This document shows, one piece after another, positions 7,103-10,950 of a stretch of DNA of 10,950 nucleotides (position 1 is the stretch's first letter; the number at the start of each line of letters is the position of its first letter). The stretch spans positions 1 to 10,950 of the forward strand of contig DALTVX010000023.1 in NCBI GenBank assembly GCA_029987395.1, in the 5' to 3' direction. The position numbers and the translations under genes were made by a program. Below the pieces are notes generated by a model, which searched no databases, was not told the origin of the DNA, and saw only the letters and a list, made by a program, of their open reading frames with translations. The DNA is from Methanocorpusculum sp. (GTDB taxonomy: Archaea; Halobacteriota; Methanomicrobia; Methanomicrobiales; Methanocorpusculaceae).

Positions 7103-7881
7103 AATCCATACGATCCATAAAACCCATTATCACATCAACGTATTTCGCACCTATCGTACTGTTCGTCGCAGCGATCCTGACCTTTACCGCATATATCTTC
7201 ACAAACCGCGGGGATCTGACCAGCGCACTTCTCGTGCTTTCAGGATTCATGCTGTTCATCACCGGGATCCTTATGCTGACCCTCGTCGACCGTCGCCCTC
7301 TTCCGGTGAAACTCACCGAAACACTCCCGATCGCGGGAACCTTGAACATTGCCGTGATACTCGCAGATCTGGGTGTGACAAGCAACACCATCCATCGCCG
7401 CCTGCCGTCAGGGGAGCACATACAGATCAATCCGGTCACCGGCGGCATTGTCCCTGATCTGCCAAAAGGTGTGACCTTTGTCTCGACCGATGGATGGAAC
7501 GGTGTCCAGTATGATGCGATGGGAGGGCCCCTCCTGACACTGCTGAAGACGAAAGACAACCTGGTCATACCTACCGGCGACCTCACTCAACTCGGCACCT
7601 GCATCTCTGAGGTGATGAACGACACTCTCTCACTTGCAGAGAAGGTCACCATTGCATCGACCGACAAATCAGTGATCATCACCCTCAACGGGTTTTCGAT
7701 GAAAAACACCTGCGCCGCTCTGCAGAAGAAATCACCCAAATGCTGCACCATGGTCGGGTGCCCGATCTGCTCCCTGATGGCCGCGATCCTTGCCGAGGGC
7801 GGGAACTGTGATGTGGAAAGCACGAGCGCTGTTCTCAACGGCTCGACGCTGACCGTCGCGTTTGCACTTTTGAAGAAGTGA
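7099..7881 (+). CDS. Two-helix membrane protein with a cysteine-rich soluble domain
   Basis: A 260-residue protein starting in an ATGA overlap with its neighbour; GAGGGA at 7085-7090 gives an 8-nt spacing. Two transmembrane helices (about 14-34 and 41-62) form a hairpin. Basic residues on both flanks (MKSIRSIK before, DRRPLPVK after) place the remaining ~195 residues in the cytoplasm. That domain holds seven cysteines (168, 205, 215, 216, 221, 224, 237), clustered in CCTMVGCPIC (215-224), which suggests a metal, Fe-S or redox centre. The strand VTIASTDKSVIITLNGF (183-199) followed by the CPxC and a terminal strand loosely resembles a V4R-type layout, but I would not assign it without a profile search. 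It is the last gene before the right repeat array and could be a sensor or regulator of the complex; that is inference. Confidence 0.8.
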   Translation: MKSIRSIKPIITSTYFAPIVLFVAAILTFTAYIFTNRGDLTSALLVLSGFMLFITGILMLTLVDRRPLPVKLTETLPIAGTLNIAVILADLGVTSNTIHRRLPSGEHIQINPVTGGIVPDLPKGVTFVSTDGWNGVQYDAMGGPLLTLLKTKDNLVIPTGDLTQLGTCISEVMNDTLSLAEKVTIASTDKSVIITLNGFSMKNTCAALQKKSPKCCTMVGCPICSLMAAILAEGGNCDVESTSAVLNGSTLTVAFALLKK

Positions 7882-7900
7882 GGGACGGAGACCTGAATCG

Positions 7901-8048
7901 GAGAACCAGCGAGGGTTGTAAACCCGAGTCGGAGAGCAAACCATAGGTTTGAGAACCAGCGAGGGTTGTAAACCGAGTCGGAGAGCAAACCATAGGTTTG
8001 AGAACCAGCGAGGGTTGTAAACCGAGTCGGAGAGCAAACCATAGGTTT
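7901..8048 (+). repeat. Tandem 49/50-bp palindromic repeat, right array (3 units)
   Basis: Three direct units lie at 7901-7950 (50 bp), 7951-7999 (49 bp) and 8000-8048 (49 bp). They are near identical except for one missing C in units 2 and 3 (aacccgag versus aaccgag). Each has palindrome A (gggtt-gta-aaccc, complete at 7913-7925, shortened in units 2-3) and palindrome B (caaacc-ata-ggtttg, 7937-7951; 7-bp stem in the last copy at 8034-8050). Degenerate flanks (cggagacctgaatcg before, gcgaacaaagcg after) may be decayed partial units. The array lies between the operon's last stop and the CDF gene, and is inverted relative to the array at 1-78. Confidence 0.9.
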
Positions 8049-8138
8049 GCGAACAAAGCGGCAGTGACCTTATTTTAACGGAAAATCACCGCACGAATAC
8101 CTTTTAGGTACCTCGCTCCAACAATACTATAGAAAATC

Positions 8139-9062
8139 GTGTCCGAACACACAGCCAAGCGAAATGTAGCACGCCTCTCCATCCTCTCAAATGCATTTCT
8201 CACCATAGCAAAACTCGTCGCCGGCATCTCCATCGGCTCTGTCAGTATTATTTCTGAGGCAGTCCACTCTGGAATGGACCTGTTCGCCTCATTCATCGCC
8301 TACTTCGCGGTCAGAAAATCCGCTCTCCCGCCCGACACCGATCATGCATTCGGACACGGAAAATATGAAGACGCCTCCGGCCTGATCGAAGCGGTTCTTA
8401 TCATTCTTGCAGCGGTCATCATCATCTGGGAAGCGGTCAACAAACTGATCTTCGGCGGCGGCACCCTGTCCACCGATCTTCTCTTCATCGGTATGATCGT
8501 GATGGGAGTATCCGCAGTCCTAAACACTTTTGTATCGCAAAAACTGATGAAGGTCGCAAAAGAGACGGATTCGATTGCTCTTGAGAGCGACGCCTGGCAT
8601 CTGCGGACCGATGTGTTCACCTCGATTGGGGTAGTGATCGGGCTAATTTTGATCCAGATCACCGGGCTCACCTTTCTTGACTCGGTCGTCGCAATACTCG
8701 TTGCACTCCTGATCCTGCGTGAAGCCGTCATTCTTATCAAACGTTCATTTGGTAATCTCATGGACAAAAGCCTTGACGAAGAGGAGGTGGAAAATATTCA
8801 AGATATTATCTGCAGACATGAGGACTTATTTACCAATTACCACAGCCTAAAGACGCGCAAAGCCGGACCCAATAAATTTATCGAGTTTCATCTCATGATG
8901 CCACATGCGACCCCGCTTTCTGATGCCCACCATGTTTTGAAGGAGATCGAGGATGAACTCAAAGCAGAGATACCCCGCGTCATCGTCATCATTCACTTAG
9001 ACCCGTGTGACGGCAGATGTGAACGCGACACATGCACGTTTTCCTGCCGCAGAAAAACATGA
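8139..9062 (+). CDS. Cation diffusion facilitator family metal transporter
   Basis: A 307-residue CDF antiporter that would export Zn2+ or a similar divalent metal. It starts at GTG 8139 (first residues MSEHTAKRN); no Shine-Dalgarno is visible. Six membrane helices are expected. Helix 2 carries SEAVHSGMD (39-47) with H43 and D47, and helix 5 carries DAWHLRTD (151-158) with H154 and D158. This gives the HD-HD transport site typical of Zn-selective members, unlike the DD-HD of YiiP. HAFGHGKYE (69-77) is the conserved cytoplasmic loop. After about residue 210 comes the cytoplasmic ZT-dimer-like domain (EFHLMMP, SDAHHV). The last 18 residues form a cysteine-rich tail, C290-x3-C294-x4-C299-x3-C303, which is not a core CDF element and may bind metal. 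It is probably a separate transcription unit from the operon upstream, since the repeat array and about 90 bp lie between them. Confidence 0.95.
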   Translation: MSEHTAKRNVARLSILSNAFLTIAKLVAGISIGSVSIISEAVHSGMDLFASFIAYFAVRKSALPPDTDHAFGHGKYEDASGLIEAVLIILAAVIIIWEAVNKLIFGGGTLSTDLLFIGMIVMGVSAVLNTFVSQKLMKVAKETDSIALESDAWHLRTDVFTSIGVVIGLILIQITGLTFLDSVVAILVALLILREAVILIKRSFGNLMDKSLDEEEVENIQDIICRHEDLFTNYHSLKTRKAGPNKFIEFHLMMPHATPLSDAHHVLKEIEDELKAEIPRVIVIIHLDPCDGRCERDTCTFSCRRKT

Positions 9063-9075
9063 GCTGATCCAGCTC
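9061..9075. terminator. Hairpin between convergent genes
   Basis: A perfect 6-bp inverted repeat, gagctg-atc-cagctc, begins at the CDF stop codon and fills most of the 21-bp gap before the convergent DUF362 stop at 9084. No strong T-run follows on either strand, so a role as a bidirectional terminator or RNA 3' end is a guess from position. Confidence 0.35.
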
Positions 9076-9083
9076 GGATCTGC

Positions 9084-10238
9084 TCAGCGCAAAAACAGAT
9101 GCAGGAACTTTCCTGCAGCACTTCTTTTCATATCGATCGCGTGATACTGACACATCTCATGGCAGCAGTAGCATCTGATGCATTTTCCATGATCGAACTT
9201 GGCTATTTTCCCATCCATCACCGCAGCACCTACTGGGCAGATCAGCACGCACTGCCCGCACCCGACACAGGCGTTTTTATTCACCACCGGAGCAGGGGCA
9301 TAGTATTTCCCCATCGTCTGGAACCTTCGAAGAACATTTTTCCGAAACCACGTACTCTTCGTCGGGGTGGAATACGTTGACGGGAGCAGATAATCGGTCA
9401 ATGGAACGATCGGGTCCCCGGCAGTCACTACGTGAGCGGGATCGACCAGACCACGGGCAAAAGCGATCGCGGTGGTGTGGATACGCAGAGGATCCATAGA
9501 GATCATCCTCTGGGCGGTCACATCCAGCCCATACACAGACTTCGAGGCAAGAACATACCCGACACTCCGCGGTGTTCCGCTCATCGGGCCGCTTCCTTCC
9601 ATCCCGACGATCGCATCCATGACGACAAAGTCGGGCTTGATCAGCTCGTTCAGGTCGACCAGCATCTCGGAAAAAACCTTGGGGTCCGGAAATCTTGAGT
9701 GAAACACCGGCTTGTCGAGACCCGGCACAACGCCGAACGTATTTTTTACCGCCCCAGAATACTGAGTGAACATGTGTGTCTTCAGCTTGCAGACAGAGAT
9801 GATGACATCAGCTTCACATGCCTGATTGATGACCGTGAAATGCTTCATCACCTTCCCTTCATGAAACGAACGTTCCTGATATCCGGTGTCATTCGAGATG
9901 GATATGCCCAGATCACCGGCGATATCGGTGACCCCGCATTTCTGATACACACGCTTCATCACACGGGGATTATATAATATTCCTGCCCCTGAGCTGTCAG
10001 CGATCTCCAGGATGCCCCCTGCCTCGATGACCAGTTTTCCAACTGCATACATGACCTCAGGGTGCGTACTGACCGCCCTCTCAACGCCGGCGTCCGAAAG
10101 AAGATTTGGTTTGAGGAGCACCTTCTTTCCTGCAAGGGGTGGGAGTCCGCCGGCGGCTTCGATCGCATTTTTGACCGCACGACAGACCTCGTCTCGATCA
10201 TATGAACTGCATTTTGCAGAACCGGTTATGTGGTTCAT
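9084..10238 (-). CDS. DUF362 protein with C-terminal 2x[4Fe-4S] ferredoxin domain
   Basis: A 384-residue cytoplasmic iron-sulfur protein on the minus strand. The DUF362 domain spans about residues 5-290: KKVLLKPNLLSD (38-49), a strand ending EIADSSGAG (78-86), VIISVCKLKTHMFTQYSGAVKN (145-166, the conserved K-x-K-T-H...S-G-x-K-N core) and DAIVGMEGSGPMSGTPR (208-224). The C-terminal ferredoxin-like domain has CVGCGQCVLICP (C324, C327, C330, C334) and CIRCYCCHEMC (C353, C356, C359, C363, with an extra C358), enough for two [4Fe-4S] clusters. The substrate is not known for this family; DUF362 proteins with ferredoxin tails are common in methanogens and anaerobes and are presumed redox enzymes. 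Full length, start at ATG 10238, no clear Shine-Dalgarno. It is convergent with the CDF gene, and no functional link is evident. Confidence 0.9.
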   Translation of the reverse strand: MNHITGSAKCSSYDRDEVCRAVKNAIEAAGGLPPLAGKKVLLKPNLLSDAGVERAVSTHPEVMYAVGKLVIEAGGILEIADSSGAGILYNPRVMKRVYQKCGVTDIAGDLGISISNDTGYQERSFHEGKVMKHFTVINQACEADVIISVCKLKTHMFTQYSGAVKNTFGVVPGLDKPVFHSRFPDPKVFSEMLVDLNELIKPDFVVMDAIVGMEGSGPMSGTPRSVGYVLASKSVYGLDVTAQRMISMDPLRIHTTAIAFARGLVDPAHVVTAGDPIVPLTDYLLPSTYSTPTKSTWFRKNVLRRFQTMGKYYAPAPVVNKNACVGCGQCVLICPVGAAVMDGKIAKFDHGKCIRCYCCHEMCQYHAIDMKRSAAGKFLHLFLR

Positions 10239-10447
10239 GTGAATACAGATTTATTACACGCCGGAAATGAAAAGGGTATTCAATTGGGTCATAGTCGCCG
10301 GCCTTTTGGCGAAAAAATACATAGGGATGATTAACAAAGATAGGATATAAAACGATATCACAATACAAATAAATAATCTCAATTGAACAATAGTTTCTCT
10401 ATAGATTTAGAAAGAGATTAAATATCAGCCGCGTGAATATGGTATGA
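10239..10447. other. Divergent intergenic region, AT-rich on the right
   Basis: This 209-bp gap separates the minus-strand DUF362 gene from the plus-strand regulator, so it must hold both promoters. The left part has an imperfect inverted repeat, tcgcc (10295-10299) with ggcga (10308-10312), followed by an A-run. From about 10313 to 10440 the DNA is strongly AT-rich. I see no RNA gene or open reading frame in it. Confidence 0.6.
10336..10354 (+). promoter_or_regulatory. Candidate TATA box for the AbrB/PhoU-type regulator
   Basis: caaagatag-gatataaaac resembles an archaeal BRE plus TATA box (gatataaaa, 10344-10352). It would place a transcription start near 10375 and a leader of about 70 nt before ATG 10448. 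A second AT-rich element (ttaaatatc, about 10428-10436) lies closer to the start codon and is an alternative. Confidence 0.35.
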
Positions 10448-10950
10448 ATGGAAATCCGGAAGGTTCAGATGACGGGCGGCTCATCTTATGTGCTCTCCCT
10501 CCCAAAGGCATGGGTCCGCGAGAGAAATATCCAAAAGAACGATCCCCTTGGTGTGATAGCACAGGCAGACGGCACACTGCTCATCACCCCAAATCTGCAT
10601 TATGACAGCACGTCTCGAACAAAAGAGTTCGGACTTAAGGACTATCCGGATCCAACAACGCTTCTTCGTTCACTGATCGGAGCATACATCGCCGGATTCA
10701 CCACAATAAAAATAACATCGGCAGGCAGGATCCCACCAAAGGTGAGGATGGCTGTTCGAAAATTCACACAGATGACGATCGGCCAGGAGGTGTCTGAGGA
10801 GACGGACAACAGCATCACGCTCAAAGATATCCTCAACCCCACCGAGATGCCGTTTGAAAACACCATCCGACGCATGTATGTGATCGTGAAAGGCATGCAC
10901 GAGGATGCACTCAACGCCCTTGAGCAGGGACGCCACGACCTCGCCGAGGA
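10448..10950 (+). CDS. AbrB/SpoVT-headed PhoU-like regulator (truncated by window edge)
   Basis: An open frame from ATG 10448 with no stop before the right edge; 167 codons are visible. The first ~48 residues form a swapped-hairpin AbrB/SpoVT DNA-binding domain: MEIRKVQMTGGSSYVLSLPK, then AWVRERNIQKNDPLGVI and a terminal strand GTLLITPN. The following helical part (about 70-167, with ENTIRRMYVIVKGMHEDALNAL) matches the start of a PhoU-like domain. Such fusions are widespread in archaea and are usually annotated as phosphate uptake regulators. Partner phosphate transporter genes would be expected to the right but are outside the window. ATG 10444 is in a different frame, which does not encode this domain. 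The start lacks a clear Shine-Dalgarno. Confidence 0.85.
   Translation, partial: MEIRKVQMTGGSSYVLSLPKAWVRERNIQKNDPLGVIAQADGTLLITPNLHYDSTSRTKEFGLKDYPDPTTLLRSLIGAYIAGFTTIKITSAGRIPPKVRMAVRKFTQMTIGQEVSEETDNSITLKDILNPTEMPFENTIRRMYVIVKGMHEDALNALEQGRHDLAE

Noticed and set aside
7901..8048. CRISPR array
   Set aside because: Units are contiguous and nearly identical throughout, with no variable spacers and no cas genes nearby.
7587..8056. Minus-strand reading frames of up to 151 codons across the right repeat array, giving repetitive peptides (LWFALRLG, NPRWFS)
   Set aside because: They are translations of the 49/50-bp tandem repeat in shifting frames; the period is not a multiple of three in 49-bp units and they overlap the end of a well-supported gene.

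Overview
The window looks like a chromosomal segment of a euryarchaeal methanogen, most likely Methanomicrobiales; a Methanocorpusculum-like genome is my guess, not proven. The case for an archaeon rests on the gene families: an AbrB-headed PhoU-type regulator, a DUF362 protein with a 2x[4Fe-4S] tail, and a MoxR/DUF58/DUF4350/DUF4129-tail cluster. Several genes have GGTGA/GGAG-type ribosome binding sites, while others (131, 8139, 10238, 10448) have almost none.

The centre (131-7881) is one tightly packed block of eight + strand genes. Junctions are ATGA or TGATG overlaps, one 11-nt overlap, or a 3-nt gap, so they are probably co-transcribed and translationally coupled. In order they are: a small three-helix membrane protein; a membrane-anchored protein with a helical region, beta-sandwich-like domains and a DUF4129-like cytoplasmic tail; a second anchored protein with a different helical ectodomain and Thr/Pro stalk but the same type of tail; a DUF4350 protein; a MoxR AAA+ ATPase; a DUF58 protein; a multi-helix membrane protein; and a two-helix protein with a cysteine-rich soluble domain. 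I read this as a membrane complex in which the MoxR ATPase and DUF58 protein act on the cytoplasmic tails of two surface-exposed subunits. Its biological role is unknown, and no VWA or transglutaminase gene is present here.

The block is bracketed by one family of about 50-bp tandem repeats, in one orientation at 1-78 (cut by the window edge) and inverted at 7901-8048. Each unit carries two short palindromes. A paired base change between the left and right copies preserves one of them.

Downstream are a cation diffusion facilitator (Zn-type HD-HD site, cysteine-rich tail) on the + strand and, convergent with it, a DUF362/ferredoxin-like protein on the - strand, with a short hairpin between them. 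A 209-bp intergenic region, AT-rich in its right half, then separates that gene from a divergent regulator (AbrB/SpoVT head, PhoU-like body) that runs off the right edge.
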